The notes: a model not told the origin generated them from the letters alone. Counted from the first letter of the stretch, positions 42,097 through 51,417 are shown. The stretch is 62,506 bases of DNA from Chloroflexota bacterium (GCA_016875875.1 VGOP01000010.1:1-62506), one strand, 5' to 3'. Numbers and translations: made by a program.

Positions 42097-44372
42097 ATGC
42101 CCAGCAGCCCCTGCAGCAATACCAAGGCTGCTTTTTTATCCAGTGGCTCGTTGTTATTGCCACACTTGGGCGATTGAATGCAGCTAGGACAGCCTTCCTG
42201 GCAGGGGCATTCCTCAATTGCCTGCAAGGTGGCTGACCATAGCTCTTTTACCATCTCAAAGCCCTTTGCAGCAATACCGATCCCACCGGGATAAGCATCA
42301 TAGATAAAGACTTGTGCCTTCCCCGTGTCAGGATGAAAAGGAGTAGAGACACCGCCGATGTCATTGCGGTCACACAAGGCAAATAGAGGCAGCATAGCGA
42401 TAGCCGCATGTTCGGTGGCGTGCAAGCCGCCGGCAAAATCCAGTCCAACCTCAGCTACCCTCTCAATGGCTGCCTCCGGCAAGTCAAACCACAGAGCCTG
42501 GGTGAGGAAACGCAGGGGCGGCAAGTCAAGAGGCTCCTCACCAATGACCTCTTCCGTAAACTGCATCTTCTTCTTAAAACCAACTACAGTATTACTCACA
42601 TCCACTTCCCCAAGACGGACTTTTATACCTAAGCAATCCCTCTCATGCTCAGTCTTCAGAATCCTGATGTCGGTTAATTCTTTTGTTTGTGTGTAATAGG
42701 GAACATCGGTCGGCATTACTATAGCCGCGCGATTCTCGAGGTCGAGCTTCTGCACCAAATATGACTCACCCTGGTGGAGATAAATAGCTCCGGGATGTAT
42801 TTGGAAAAAGGCTACACTGGCTTCTACTGTCTCCATTAAATCGTAGCCGCGAGAAGCATCGATAACAGTGTAATTCTTACCCGATGTAGACCTGATGTTA
42901 ATCTCCCGGGCCGGATGCGAAATTCTGGGAGAAAGATACCATCGCCCGCTGCTTTTTCTAAGCCTGCCCCCCCTTTCCAACTCGGAGAGCGCTCGATCAA
43001 AAGCGACGCCAAAAACCGCACTATCCCCATCAGCCAAAGGCTGCTCCCAGGCAGCACAAAGAAGATGTGGCTTCAGAATATTGATGTTCTCCGAGTTTAT
43101 CAACGCATTCTCAAAATTTTTTTGGAAAAACAAAACGGGGTGGTGCATGTAATACTGATCGAGTGGATTATCCTGAGCAATAAGAAAGCTCAAAGAGTCG
43201 CCGACCCCTCTACCACTCCGGCCTGCCTGCTGCCAGGCGCTGGCAATGCTCCCCGGATATCCGACAAGCACGGTGGCTTCAAGGTCACCGATATCAATTC
43301 CCAGTTCTAAGGCAGTGGTTGCTACAACACCAAGAAGATGGCCGTCGAATAATTCCCGCTCAATCTGCCGCCTGTCTTCGGGAAGATAACCTGCTCGATA
43401 AGGCTTAATTAGCCGACCCAGAGAAGAGCCCAGCTGCTCCCGAGTATAGATATAAATCAGTTCGGTCAGTTTCCGGGTTCGGGTAAAAACAAGGCTACGG
43501 ATACTTTTTCGGACGAGTTCAGTGAAAAGAAAGGTGGCTTCGCTATTGGAGCTGTGTCGGCCTGTCTCTATCTCATCAATAAGCGGTGGATTCCAGAAGA
43601 CAAAAGACTTGCCTCCGTGAGGCGAACCATCCTCATTGATTACCTCGAAAGGCAGCCCGACGAGCCTTTCCGCATGTTCTTTAGGATTGGCAATAGTTGC
43701 CGAGCAACAAATAAACTGGGGATTAGAGCCGTAAGAGGCACACAGGCGGCGCAGGCGGCGCAAAATATTGGCTACATGAGAGCCAAAAACCCCACGGTAG
43801 ACATGAGCTTCATCAATCACTACGTATTTCAAGTTGCGAAACAGCCTCGACCAAGATTTATGATTAGGCAAGATGCCCAAATGAAGCATATCAGGATTGG
43901 TGAGCACAACCTTAGCTTTCCTTTTTATCCCAGCTCGCTCCGATGGCGGCGTATCTCCATCAAACGTAGCACAGCCCCCAAAAGAAATAATCTCGGGACA
44001 ACCCAGTTCATTCAAGCCCCTTAGTTGGTCTTGAGCCAAAGCCTTCGTCGGAAAAAGATACAAAGCCCGGCTGCTCGGGTCTTTTAGCATCGTCTCTAAA
44101 ACCGCCAGGTTATAGCACAATGTCTTGCCGCTGGCACTGGCTGTGGCGACCATTACATTCTTGCCACGGCGAGCTTCATTAATCGCATTCGCCTGATGAG
44201 TATAAAGTGACAATATACATGAAGATTCAAGGCGCGCTTGCAAAGCAGGATGGAGAGGCTTATCTAATTCGCCAAAAGTGGCATCATGCGGCGGAATAGG
44301 CTGGACGTGGACAATCTGTTGCTTATAATCAGGTAAAGTCAGGAGGTGATGAAGAAAGGCATCAACATACAT
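42093..44372 (-). CDS. DEAD/DEAH-box helicase with DUF1998 (MrfA/YprA/Hrq1 type)
   Basis: This 759-residue superfamily 2 helicase has motif I TASASGKT near residue 77, motif II VIDEAHVYRG near 190, motif III CSATIANP near 225 and motif VI QQAGRSGRG near 390. The C-terminal DUF1998/zinc domain ends CPCQEGCPSCIQSPKCGN, four conserved cysteines. In B. subtilis MrfA this layout acts with the MrfB nuclease in repair of mitomycin-type DNA damage; no mrfB-like gene is adjacent. Length and motifs are complete. Confidence 0.92.
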   Translation of the reverse strand: MYVDAFLHHLLTLPDYKQQIVHVQPIPPHDATFGELDKPLHPALQARLESSCILSLYTHQANAINEARRGKNVMVATASASGKTLCYNLAVLETMLKDPSSRALYLFPTKALAQDQLRGLNELGCPEIISFGGCATFDGDTPPSERAGIKRKAKVVLTNPDMLHLGILPNHKSWSRLFRNLKYVVIDEAHVYRGVFGSHVANILRRLRRLCASYGSNPQFICCSATIANPKEHAERLVGLPFEVINEDGSPHGGKSFVFWNPPLIDEIETGRHSSNSEATFLFTELVRKSIRSLVFTRTRKLTELIYIYTREQLGSSLGRLIKPYRAGYLPEDRRQIERELFDGHLLGVVATTALELGIDIGDLEATVLVGYPGSIASAWQQAGRSGRGVGDSLSFLIAQDNPLDQYYMHHPVLFFQKNFENALINSENINILKPHLLCAAWEQPLADGDSAVFGVAFDRALSELERGGRLRKSSGRWYLSPRISHPAREINIRSTSGKNYTVIDASRGYDLMETVEASVAFFQIHPGAIYLHQGESYLVQKLDLENRAAIVMPTDVPYYTQTKELTDIRILKTEHERDCLGIKVRLGEVDVSNTVVGFKKKMQFTEEVIGEEPLDLPPLRFLTQALWFDLPEAAIERVAEVGLDFAGGLHATEHAAIAMLPLFALCDRNDIGGVSTPFHPDTGKAQVFIYDAYPGGIGIAAKGFEMVKELWSATLQAIEECPCQEGCPSCIQSPKCGNNNEPLDKKAALVLLQGLLGI

Positions 44373-44412
44373 TGAAATCTACTAAATATAATTGATACTT
44401 CAGCAGAGACCA

Positions 44413-44657
44413 AAATGTCATTCTGAGCGCGGCGAAGAATCTCCCATTTGAAGGGACATCAAAATTCAAATACCAAAAATCAAAATGACAGGTAAAAATG
44501 CAAAAATTTAATTTTGTTCTTTACACGCGAACTTGTTTGAAGCCATATCCTTATTTTTGACTTTTGCTTTGTCATTTTGCATTTTAATGTTTAATTTTTA
44601 CATTTAATCCAAGAGCGCCACATCACCCCAATGCAATCGGGGCTCCTCGCAATGACA
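44413..44657. repeat. composite intergenic repeat element, AT-rich
   Basis: This fills most of a 307-bp gap. The left end AATGTCATTCTGAGCG (44413 onward) belongs to the family at 51418; the right end CTCGCAATGACA (44646-44657) matches that at 23256. Between them is an AT-rich imperfect palindrome (about 44461-44612) with arms containing AAAATGACA/TGTCATTTT and AAAAATGCAAAA/ATTTTGCATTTT. No gene is seen in this gap. Confidence 0.6.
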
Positions 44658-44679
44658 GGCAAGCATTACTAAGCACTCT

Positions 44680-44973
44680 CTATGGGCCAGATAAAATCTC
44701 TATCTGCTGGTCTACGATTTCCAGCTCTGAGTAATTATTGACTATAAAGCTGATCACCTTCGATAAAGTCTCATCAACATGCTGGTTGTGGTTGCTAACG
44801 CAGGTTATACCCAAAGTTGCCAGCTGCCACAAATCTTGGTCATCCACCTCAGCTATAGAGATATTGTAATGGCTCCGAAGCCGAGAGATAATAGATTTCA
44901 CTATTCGCCTTTTATCCTTAAGCGATTGACTCTCCGAAAGATGAAGTTTTATCCGGCAGATACCAGCATTCAT
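44680..44973 (-). CDS. DUF503 / YlxP-like small protein
   Basis: This 97-residue protein has the family pattern ICRIKLHLSESQSLKDKRRIVKSIISRLRSHYNISIAEVDDQDLWQLATLGITCVSN, covering nearly its whole length, with a C-terminal QIEIL. DUF503 proteins have a ferredoxin-like fold and are often near translation or ribosome-maturation genes (rbfA region), with no proven role. Here it is isolated, followed by repeats and preceded by the zinc-ribbon gene's terminator. Confidence 0.9.
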   Translation of the reverse strand: MNAGICRIKLHLSESQSLKDKRRIVKSIISRLRSHYNISIAEVDDQDLWQLATLGITCVSNHNQHVDETLSKVISFIVNNYSELEIVDQQIEILSGP

Positions 44974-45017
44974 TTCTTCACAACAAGCGGCAAATAAACC
45001 AGCTTTATCGAAAAAAA

Positions 45018-45054
45018 GACCCCTCTCAGCGGGGAGACTGATGAGAGGGGTGTC
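45018..45054 (-). terminator. Rho-independent terminator of the zinc-ribbon gene
   Basis: CCCCTCTCA (45020-45028) pairs with TGAGAGGGG (45042-45050). On the minus strand the hairpin is followed by seven T residues (the A-run at 45011-45017). It starts about 10 bp after the stop of the gene at 45063. Confidence 0.9.
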
Positions 45055-45062
45055 GGGCTATT

Positions 45063-45356
45063 TTAGCGACTCTCTTTCACTTCCGCGTAACAGGTGCTAC
45101 AATAAATAGGCCGGTCATCTCTGGGTTCGAAAGGCACCTCGCATTCAGTACCACATTTGGCACATACTGCTTTGTGCATCTCTCTAGGTTGACCATAGCC
45201 CCGGTAGCGACTCTGCCGTTTAGCTGCTCGGCACTCTGGGCACCGACCAGGCTCATTCTGTAGCCCTCGTGACTTGTAAAACTCTTGCTCGCCTACGGTA
45301 AAAGTGAAGCTACTACCGCAGTCTTTACAAGTCAAAGTCTTGTCCGCTAGAGCCAT
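45063..45356 (-). CDS. zinc-ribbon protein
   Basis: This 97-residue basic protein has three zinc-binding modules: CKDCGSSFTFTVGEQEFYKSRG...CPEC (residues 10-42), CAKCGTEC near 68 and CSTC near 87. The first half matches the probable zinc-ribbon domain seen in many Chloroflexota proteins; the second half is a CxxC-type ribbon of the kind found in nucleic-acid-binding proteins. Function unknown. It is a single gene with a strong terminator. Confidence 0.85.
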   Translation of the reverse strand: MALADKTLTCKDCGSSFTFTVGEQEFYKSRGLQNEPGRCPECRAAKRQSRYRGYGQPREMHKAVCAKCGTECEVPFEPRDDRPIYCSTCYAEVKESR

Positions 45357-45506
45357 CTATGCCTCCTTATGAAAGTTATGCCCTGTTTCTGTTGCAGTCT
45401 CTAACGGCTCAAGACCTCTATATCCATTGCCAAGAAGAATACCCTGGCAAGCTGGTCTCCCCACTATACGAGGAAGCCGAGCTAGGAAACGGCACCAGCC
45501 AGGTTT

Positions 45507-45536
45507 TTGCATACATTACCTAGTGTAGTTTATAAT
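45507..45536 (+). promoter_or_regulatory. promoter for the MauE-like / lipoprotein operon
   Basis: TTGCAT (45507-45512) and consensus TATAAT (45531-45536) have an 18-bp spacer; the leader is about 40 nt and contains the direct repeat AGTCAAGTCAAGTCA. Ribosome site GGAG precedes ATG 45581. Confidence 0.75.
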
Positions 45537-45580
45537 AATGAGTCAAGTCAAGTCATCACAATTGGTCGGAGATTGGTATT

Positions 45581-46135
45581 ATGTCAGACGCTACTGAAGC
45601 AAGCCGTCAGCGGGCGAGGTCAATAGTAAGCCTAGTAGCCGGCATCATAATAGGGCTTACTCTGTTGATAGCCGGCAGTGGTAAGGTATTTGCTTTCGGT
45701 GAGATGCCCGGGCAAACCATGCAGTTCATCGGTGCCATTCTGCCGGATGCCTGGCTAACGCCGGGAGTGGCTTATTTCATTGGTTATATATTCTTCCCGT
45801 ATATCATCCCTTGGACAGAGCTAGCCTTAGGCATACTCCTTCTCCTGCGCATTTGGCCACGCCTCATCGCAACTCTCTGCCTGCCTCTCACTGCAGCCTT
45901 TATGGCCAATAACTACTGGCTCATCAGCCACGGAACTACAAAATTCTCTTCCTGCGAATGCTTCGGTATATGGGAAGAGCTGTTTGGGACACCGACACCC
46001 CTGCAATCGCTCTCAATTGATATTGTACTTTTCGCCCTGGCTCTGATTATAATATTCGTGCATCCAGGCGGTTTCCTGTCTTCGCCACCGTGGCTAGCTA
46101 AGGTCAGGAAGGTAGCAAAAAGGGAAGATAAATAA
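45581..46135 (+). CDS. MauE/DoxX-like membrane protein
   Basis: This 184-residue membrane protein has about four helices. The layout (first helix IVSLVAGIIIGLTLLIAGSGKVFAF, then PWTELALGILLLL and a cysteine pair in SSCECFGIWEE) resembles MauE/DoxX-type proteins, which often work in periplasmic disulfide or electron handling. The CEC pair near residue 126 is the only cysteine cluster. It is co-transcribed with a secreted lipoprotein 10 bp downstream, which may be its partner. Confidence 0.75.
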   Translation: MSDATEASRQRARSIVSLVAGIIIGLTLLIAGSGKVFAFGEMPGQTMQFIGAILPDAWLTPGVAYFIGYIFFPYIIPWTELALGILLLLRIWPRLIATLCLPLTAAFMANNYWLISHGTTKFSSCECFGIWEELFGTPTPLQSLSIDIVLFALALIIIFVHPGGFLSSPPWLAKVRKVAKREDK

Positions 46136-46145
46136 GGAATACATT

Positions 46146-46856
46146 ATGAGAAGATTTATATTAAACACATCACCAATGCACTATCCTTACAGGTTAGGCA
46201 TCTTGCTGCTGATTACTGCTCTGCTTCTGAGCAGCGCCTGCAACATATCATCTCCACCGCCCACGCCACCGCCCCCACCAAACCAACCACCCACCATTAA
46301 TTCCCTAACAGCGGAAAATGAGGCCCTCACTTTATCGGAATCCCAGATAATATGTGAAGCCAACGATGCCGATAGCGATAATTTGACGTATCAGTGGTCG
46401 GCTGATGGTGGGATCATTAAAGGGGAAGGCAGTAGTATCACCTGGGTCGCTCCCGATACCGCCGGCAGTTACACTATTGCAGTCACGATAACTGACGACA
46501 AAGGTGGTACGGTTGGTGAGTCGACGACGATAGCTGTTATAGACAAGCCCAACCAACCGCCAACCATAACCAGTGTGACAAAAGACGGAAATCCGCCGGA
46601 CGAGGAGAATCGAGTCAGACAATGGACAACAGTGACACTTCAATGCAACGCTCAGGACCCGGATGGTGACAATTTAAGTTACCTGTGGAGAAGCACAGGT
46701 GGCCCAATTAGCGGAGAGGGGAGTACGGTTGGCTGGACTTCCCCCGGTGTTAACGGCGACTATACAGTCACCGTCGTGGTAACCGATGGTAGAGGTGGTA
46801 AGACTGAGGCGTCTATTGTCTTTAAAGTGCTTTGCTGCGGCGGCGGTCGAATCTAA
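46146..46856 (+). CDS. lipoprotein with two PKD/Ig-like domains
   Basis: This 236-residue surface protein has a lipoprotein signal (hydrophobic LGILLLITALLLSSAC lipobox near residue 32), a Pro-rich linker (PPPTPPPPPNQPP) and two tandem beta-rich repeats: NDADSDNLTYQWSADGG...GSYTIAVTITDDKGG and NAQDPDGDNLSYLWRSTGG...GDYTVTVVVTDGRGG. These are PKD/cadherin-like modules common in extracellular adhesion or binding proteins. The C-terminus VLCCGGGRI has a free Cys pair. It shares an operon with the MauE-like gene. Confidence 0.85.
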   Translation: MRRFILNTSPMHYPYRLGILLLITALLLSSACNISSPPPTPPPPPNQPPTINSLTAENEALTLSESQIICEANDADSDNLTYQWSADGGIIKGEGSSITWVAPDTAGSYTIAVTITDDKGGTVGESTTIAVIDKPNQPPTITSVTKDGNPPDEENRVRQWTTVTLQCNAQDPDGDNLSYLWRSTGGPISGEGSTVGWTSPGVNGDYTVTVVVTDGRGGKTEASIVFKVLCCGGGRI

Positions 46857-46883
46857 AGCATTTGCATAAGCTGTTGCACCAAC

Positions 46884-47606
46884 TCATAAAGATACAAGCT
46901 TCACGTCACCCCACATACCTATTCTATCGTCTTTGATTATGACTACGCCAACCAGCCCAGCAATAGCCTGAGCCTGTTCAATCGCCACATCAATATCGTC
47001 GGCAGTTCTAACTCTATTACCAATGGCCGTAGCTGTAGCATCAGCCAGAGTCGTGGAATGCGAAAGGACAACCACGGCATCAGCAGCACCAAAACTTAGA
47101 GAATGTCCCACAGTTCCTGAAGAAGTGCATACCCCCAAAGGCATTTCACCAGGACTTATCTCCAGAGCAATTCTGCCAGTGAAGGCAGACTCGCCGGCAT
47201 AAACACCAATCAGCCTGGGTTGTGAAATCTTCATAAAGATATCACCGCCATTTTCAACAATTACCTCTGGTGTGTGGGCAAGAAGGTCTTTGCCCACAGC
47301 CTCAGCAATAGCGCCAGCCACAGCTGCCATTGGCCCAACGCCGGCTATCTGACCAGCTTGTGCCATATCTCTAACAATAGCCGGAGCATCATCACCGACA
47401 AAACAGGGCTCCAGGCTGTGGAGGAAAAGCGGATGGCTTGTGATATACTCTTCAAGCGGCGTGCGGTTTTTGATGACTGCTGCCATGGCTTCGGCCTCGA
47501 GGTTGCTTGCCGCTCGAATATAGAGGTCAGTCTCCTTAACAGTGACATCGAAGGAAACTAAACCATCGTCTTTAATCCAGCGGCGATAGGTCCTCGGCTG
47601 GTACAT
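46884..47606 (-). CDS. UPF0280 (ApbE-like) protein of the homocysteine cluster
   Basis: This 240-residue protein of the UPF0280/COG2122 family, distantly related to ApbE, has the Ala-rich AGVGPMAAVAGAIAEAVG near residue 88, ENGGDIFMKI near 118, VCTSSGTVGHSLSFGAADAV near 158 and TLADATATAIGN near 185. In Methanosarcina a COG2122 protein works with DUF39 and NIL-ferredoxin proteins in sulfur insertion leading to homocysteine. Its ATG directly abuts the TGA of the NIL-ferredoxin gene, so co-production is certain if expressed. Confidence 0.88.
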   Translation of the reverse strand: MYQPRTYRRWIKDDGLVSFDVTVKETDLYIRAASNLEAEAMAAVIKNRTPLEEYITSHPLFLHSLEPCFVGDDAPAIVRDMAQAGQIAGVGPMAAVAGAIAEAVGKDLLAHTPEVIVENGGDIFMKISQPRLIGVYAGESAFTGRIALEISPGEMPLGVCTSSGTVGHSLSFGAADAVVVLSHSTTLADATATAIGNRVRTADDIDVAIEQAQAIAGLVGVVIIKDDRIGMWGDVKLVSL

Positions 47607-48020
47607 TCAGAAATACAGCTCCATGGCTCGAGGCGGACAGGCTTTGACACATAGCTCGCAGACAACGCACTTGTTATTGTCGAAAGTCACCTTCCGAGTC
47701 TTCGGCTCAACAGAAAAGGCTCCGGTAGGACACAAAGTAATGCAGGCGCCACAATGGGTACATCTCGATTCATTCCAAACCACATCCTGGCTCAGCGATT
47801 GAATCTTTACCCCGGTCTCAGTCAGATACTTCACCCCCTTGTCATAGCTCCTCTGCTCTCCGGCTAACTCCATGACCAAAAGCCCCTCCTCCCCAGGGGT
47901 AACTGAAGCCTTGAGAATATTAAACTCCAGGTCAAAGTCTTTCACCAATTTGTAGACTATGGGCTCATTTGTCAAACGCTTCGGAAAGTGCAAAACCAAT
48001 CTCTTCGAAACAGTAGCCAT
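47607..48020 (-). CDS. NIL-domain ferredoxin
   Basis: This 137-residue protein has a NIL domain (residues about 5-75; LVLHFPKRLTNEPIVYKLVKDFDLEFNILKASV) followed by two [4Fe-4S] motifs: CTHCGACITLCPTG near residue 88 and CVVCELCVKACPP near 118. Such proteins supply electrons to the DUF39-type homocysteine synthase in archaea and some anaerobes. It lies 15 bp after the DUF39 gene and abuts the UPF0280 gene, giving the known three-protein set. Confidence 0.92.
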   Translation of the reverse strand: MATVSKRLVLHFPKRLTNEPIVYKLVKDFDLEFNILKASVTPGEEGLLVMELAGEQRSYDKGVKYLTETGVKIQSLSQDVVWNESRCTHCGACITLCPTGAFSVEPKTRKVTFDNNKCVVCELCVKACPPRAMELYF

Positions 48021-48035
48021 ACTCTCCCTCCTTCG

Positions 48036-49241
48036 TTACGGAATCGGACGTTCCTCAAGCGGCTTAAAGACGATCCCCGATTCCACACCGGGCAAAGGTG
48101 CCACCGGCTCAGTCAGCAAGAACTCACCCTTCTTTATCCACTCCTTCAAAATGCCGGCAATTTCCACTGCTCCTGGGTAGCTGGACAGAGAAGCAGTGGG
48201 AACTTCCTGACCCTGAACTTTTATCGTTCCGCTCTTGAGCTCAGCATAGCTGATCTCAGTCAGAATGTCCGGCTTTCTTTGGGGATAAGCTTCGGCGTAG
48301 TCGACCACAGGCGCAAAAATCTCAGCATCTGTCACCAATGTGTAGCGGAGTATTTCTTCAGATAGAACAGGTATGGGTACACCGATGCCCACGGTCAAGG
48401 TGCAGCCATAACCAAGAAAGCTCGTGCCCACTAGCCATTCGGGTTTCATTTGCTTCAAATCACCGATTACGGCAAGTGTGCCGGCACCTCTTCTCGGCAC
48501 GCCATTGTCGCCTCGCAAAACACTAGGATTATGCTGTGTGCCCTGCCAGGCAACATAACCAATGCCGCCACCGAGAAATATCTTAGTGCCGATGCCGATA
48601 GTTTTATAATATGGGTCATTAAATAACGGAGAAAGTTGACCGGAAGTTGAATAATTGGCATTGCCCAGCTTCGGTTTGAGCACCCCCATGTAAGTATAAA
48701 TAATTCGGTCAGACAGATTGACCGCCACATTGTAATTCTGGTATGCATTCCTCATATTAAATAAAACTGCCTCATTCATATCCTTGATACTAATCAAGGT
48801 TTCCAGCTTCCGTCTGGGGTAGCAATCGGTGCCATAGGCAGTAGCCACCAGCCTGACATCCTTGCCGGCCACTAGCTCTTCTATTACATGTCCGCCGCCG
48901 TATCTGAACTCGCCGGGATAGATTCTATTCTTGGGGTCATCATCAGGCAAAGCCGTTGCCCCCAAGAAGACGTCCACAGCGGCTACTCCTGTATAAGCAG
49001 GAACATCATTTAAATAGACCTTGCCTCCACCGAGCTTAATCCTCGGCTTGGTATGCCCGACGTTGAAATAAGCGCCCGAGGAGCACATAGGCCCGAAGGT
49101 GCCAGTAGTTACCACATCAACTTCGTTAGCCGCCTGGCTGATACCCTTTTTCTTGGCGATATCAATTATTTCCTCAGCAGTAACTACTACTGCCTGACCC
49201 TTTTTGATTTTTTCATTAATTTCAGCAATTGTCTTTGCCAT
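48036..49241 (-). CDS. DUF39 / HcyBio-type homocysteine biosynthesis protein
   Basis: This 401-residue COG1900 protein is required, with the NIL-ferredoxin, for homocysteine formation from aspartate semialdehyde and sulfide in methanogens. Family features are TTGTFGPMCSSGAYFNVGH near residue 45 (with the conserved Cys), DVFLGATAL near 90 and GIGTKIFLGGGIGYVAWQGTQH near 212. Unlike some archaeal members it has no C-terminal CBS or ferredoxin domains; these are supplied by neighbouring genes. It has a strong GGGGGTGAGG ribosome site and leads the sulfur cluster after Thi4. Confidence 0.92.
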   Translation of the reverse strand: MAKTIAEINEKIKKGQAVVVTAEEIIDIAKKKGISQAANEVDVVTTGTFGPMCSSGAYFNVGHTKPRIKLGGGKVYLNDVPAYTGVAAVDVFLGATALPDDDPKNRIYPGEFRYGGGHVIEELVAGKDVRLVATAYGTDCYPRRKLETLISIKDMNEAVLFNMRNAYQNYNVAVNLSDRIIYTYMGVLKPKLGNANYSTSGQLSPLFNDPYYKTIGIGTKIFLGGGIGYVAWQGTQHNPSVLRGDNGVPRRGAGTLAVIGDLKQMKPEWLVGTSFLGYGCTLTVGIGVPIPVLSEEILRYTLVTDAEIFAPVVDYAEAYPQRKPDILTEISYAELKSGTIKVQGQEVPTASLSSYPGAVEIAGILKEWIKKGEFLLTEPVAPLPGVESGIVFKPLEERPIP

Positions 49242-49256
49242 ATTGCCTCACCCCCC

Positions 49257-50027
49257 CTAGCGCTTAGTTTTCTTAAGCAAATCCATAGCCAGCTCCGCAG
49301 CCTTTCTGCCCGAAAGAAGCATACCACCAAAGATGGCTCCCATCCGGGAACCACCAAAGACGGCGTTGGCTGCCATACCAGTAACCAGAAGGCCGGGACA
49401 AACCTGTCTGGTGTTTTTCACTATTTCCTTTTCGCCAACTTCAGCCCACATCGACTTCTCACCACGAACTTCCACCCCAGCTCTTGTTTTTCTGGCCACT
49501 ATGCGGCAAACCTCAGCATCATGACCCGTGGCATCTATTGCCAGCTTGGCTCTTACAGCCAGCGGGTCAACATGCAGGTTCGCCAGAGACACAGCACTCC
49601 AGTTTAGCACCAGGCCAGTTATTCTGTCATCCTGGCGAATCATAACATCCTCAACGCTCAGCAGATTGAATATCTTGACCCCGGCCTTTATGCACCGGGA
49701 GCACAGGGTTGACACCGCCTCAACGGCATCAGCAACGTAATAACCCTTTTGATACTGCTTGGCCGAGATGCCTAGCTCGTCCAGAATCTCTTTTGCCTCA
49801 CTTTGAACCACAATACGATTAAACATCATGCCACCACCCCACATGCCACCACCAACGCTTAGCTTTCTCTCAAATATAGCTACTTTCACATTGCTCTTCG
49901 CCAGGTAATAGCCAGCAACCATGCCTGACGGCCCGGCTCCGGCTATAGCTACATCCACCTCCATCGAATCGAGCAAATCTTCCAGATAACTCTCAGCTAT
50001 CGCCTTAGATATAATTACTTCATCCAT
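49257..50027 (-). CDS. thi4: Thi4-family sulfide-dependent thiazole synthase
   Basis: This FAD/NAD-dependent enzyme of about 256 residues makes the thiazole part of thiamin. It has the dinucleotide motif [18 protein letters not shown] near residue 24, [18 protein letters not shown] near 50, DATGHDAEV near 163 and [24 protein letters not shown] near the end. In the position of the yeast suicide cysteine, this protein has His (NLHVDP), the mark of the catalytic, sulfide-using Thi4 of anaerobes. Such proteins were once misnamed ribose-1,5-bisphosphate isomerase. ATG 50027 with AGAGGTAG is preferred over the TTG at 50042. Confidence 0.9.
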   Translation of the reverse strand: MDEVIISKAIAESYLEDLLDSMEVDVAIAGAGPSGMVAGYYLAKSNVKVAIFERKLSVGGGMWGGGMMFNRIVVQSEAKEILDELGISAKQYQKGYYVADAVEAVSTLCSRCIKAGVKIFNLLSVEDVMIRQDDRITGLVLNWSAVSLANLHVDPLAVRAKLAIDATGHDAEVCRIVARKTRAGVEVRGEKSMWAEVGEKEIVKNTRQVCPGLLVTGMAANAVFGGSRMGAIFGGMLLSGRKAAELAMDLLKKTKR

Positions 50028-50072
50028 TTTTCTACCTCTCAAAACACAGCCCGGAGATAAACAGAATCACTC

Positions 50073-51329
50073 CTATGTAGCTCTTGTGAGCAATCTAATA
50101 AGCTCCGCTGGTAACACAGTCTTTTGCTCGCCGGTCACCATATTCCGCAAAGTCACCGCGCCGCTTTTCACCTCATCCTCGCCAATAATCGCCACGTAAT
50201 TACTGCCAAGGCTGTTAGCCTGCCTCAACTGACCCTTTAAACTTCTATCGCCAGTAGCTACTATGGCCGCAATGCCGTCTTTACGTAGAATGGAGGCAAT
50301 CTTCACTGCTTCCAGATTAGCCTCATTCCCTAGATGAGCAATAAAAACCGGCGATACCTGCAAATCCGGCACAGGGACTTTCTGCCTCTTCAAATTGAGC
50401 ACAATCCGCTCCATACCAGCAGCAAAGCCGATAGCCGACGTAGGTTTACCACCTAGTTCCTCGATAAGGTCATCATATCGTCCACCACCACCTAGAGCGC
50501 TTTGAGCTCCTTCTCCCAAAGGCTGAATCTCAAAAACCGTCCTCGTGTAATAATCCAAACCACGCACCAGCCTGTGATTTATGTCAAAGGGAAGCTTCAA
50601 GGCCTCCAGGTATCCAATTACAGCTTCAAAATGTGCCTTACACTCCCGGCACAAATAGTCGGTGCTCTTCGGTGCCGCCTCTGCCACATCGTAGCAAGAA
50701 GCCTTCTTACAATCGAGCAAACGCAATGGATTCTTCTCAAACCTGGTCTTACAATCTGAACACAAGCCGCCCAGACGGGCAGAATAATAATGCTTCAAGC
50801 CCTCCAGGTACTTGAGTCGGCATACCTTACAGCCGATGCTATTGAGATACAGGTAAAGACCGCCAAGCCCCAATGACTTAAAAAACTGCCATGCCATCTC
50901 GACAACCTCGGCATCCAGAGCCGGGTCGGCATCACCGATAGCCTCAAAGCCGAACTGATAGTGCTGTCTGTAGCGTCCCGCCTGCGGCCGCTCATACCTG
51001 AAGATGGCAGCCAGGTAGTAAAGCTTGACCGGCTGAGGCAAATTGTCCATGCCGTGTTCAAGATAGGCTCGGCACACCGGTGCCGTACCTTCCGGCCGGA
51101 GAGCCAGCATATTGCCACTCCTGTCTTCGAAGGTATACATCTCCTTGGTAACGATATCGGTGCCTTCGCCTATGCTTCTGGTGAAAAGCTGAGAGTCCTC
51201 AAAAGCGGGGGTATCGAGGCGCTGGTATCCATAAAGTCGGCACAGGGCGATTGCCCTGTCCTCAACATACCTCCAGTAGCCCTGCTCGTCAGGCAAAATA
51301 TCCGCAGTACCTCGAGGTGCTTTATACAA
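50073..51329 (-). CDS. hisS: histidyl-tRNA synthetase
   Basis: This 418-residue class II enzyme charges the tRNA-His encoded at 30.5 kb. It has PRGTADILPDEQ at the start, motif 2 YLAAIFRYERPQAGRYRQHYQFGFE near residue 105, the histidine-specific LVRGLDYYTRTVFEI near 257 and ALGGGGRYDDLIEELGG near 282. A cysteine-rich insert (CKVC, CSDC, CKKASC, CREC, residues about 165-230) resembles the zinc-binding insert of some HisRS. The start is a TTG preceded by GGGGG. It converges with nothing; a 433-bp gene-free stretch lies upstream. Confidence 0.96.
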   Translation of the reverse strand: MYKAPRGTADILPDEQGYWRYVEDRAIALCRLYGYQRLDTPAFEDSQLFTRSIGEGTDIVTKEMYTFEDRSGNMLALRPEGTAPVCRAYLEHGMDNLPQPVKLYYLAAIFRYERPQAGRYRQHYQFGFEAIGDADPALDAEVVEMAWQFFKSLGLGGLYLYLNSIGCKVCRLKYLEGLKHYYSARLGGLCSDCKTRFEKNPLRLLDCKKASCYDVAEAAPKSTDYLCRECKAHFEAVIGYLEALKLPFDINHRLVRGLDYYTRTVFEIQPLGEGAQSALGGGGRYDDLIEELGGKPTSAIGFAAGMERIVLNLKRQKVPVPDLQVSPVFIAHLGNEANLEAVKIASILRKDGIAAIVATGDRSLKGQLRQANSLGSNYVAIIGEDEVKSGAVTLRNMVTGEQKTVLPAELIRLLTRAT

Positions 51330-51417
51330 CAGAAGTAATCCCCCTTTAGAAGCTACATTATAACAGATAGCTTCGATGAAGGCATTCAGAGTACAGGAGG
51401 TTGTCTACAAACGGTGG

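Noticed and set aside
50028-50072. Possible TPP riboswitch before thi4
   Set aside because: Only 45 bp separate it from hisS and no THI-box sequence is seen.
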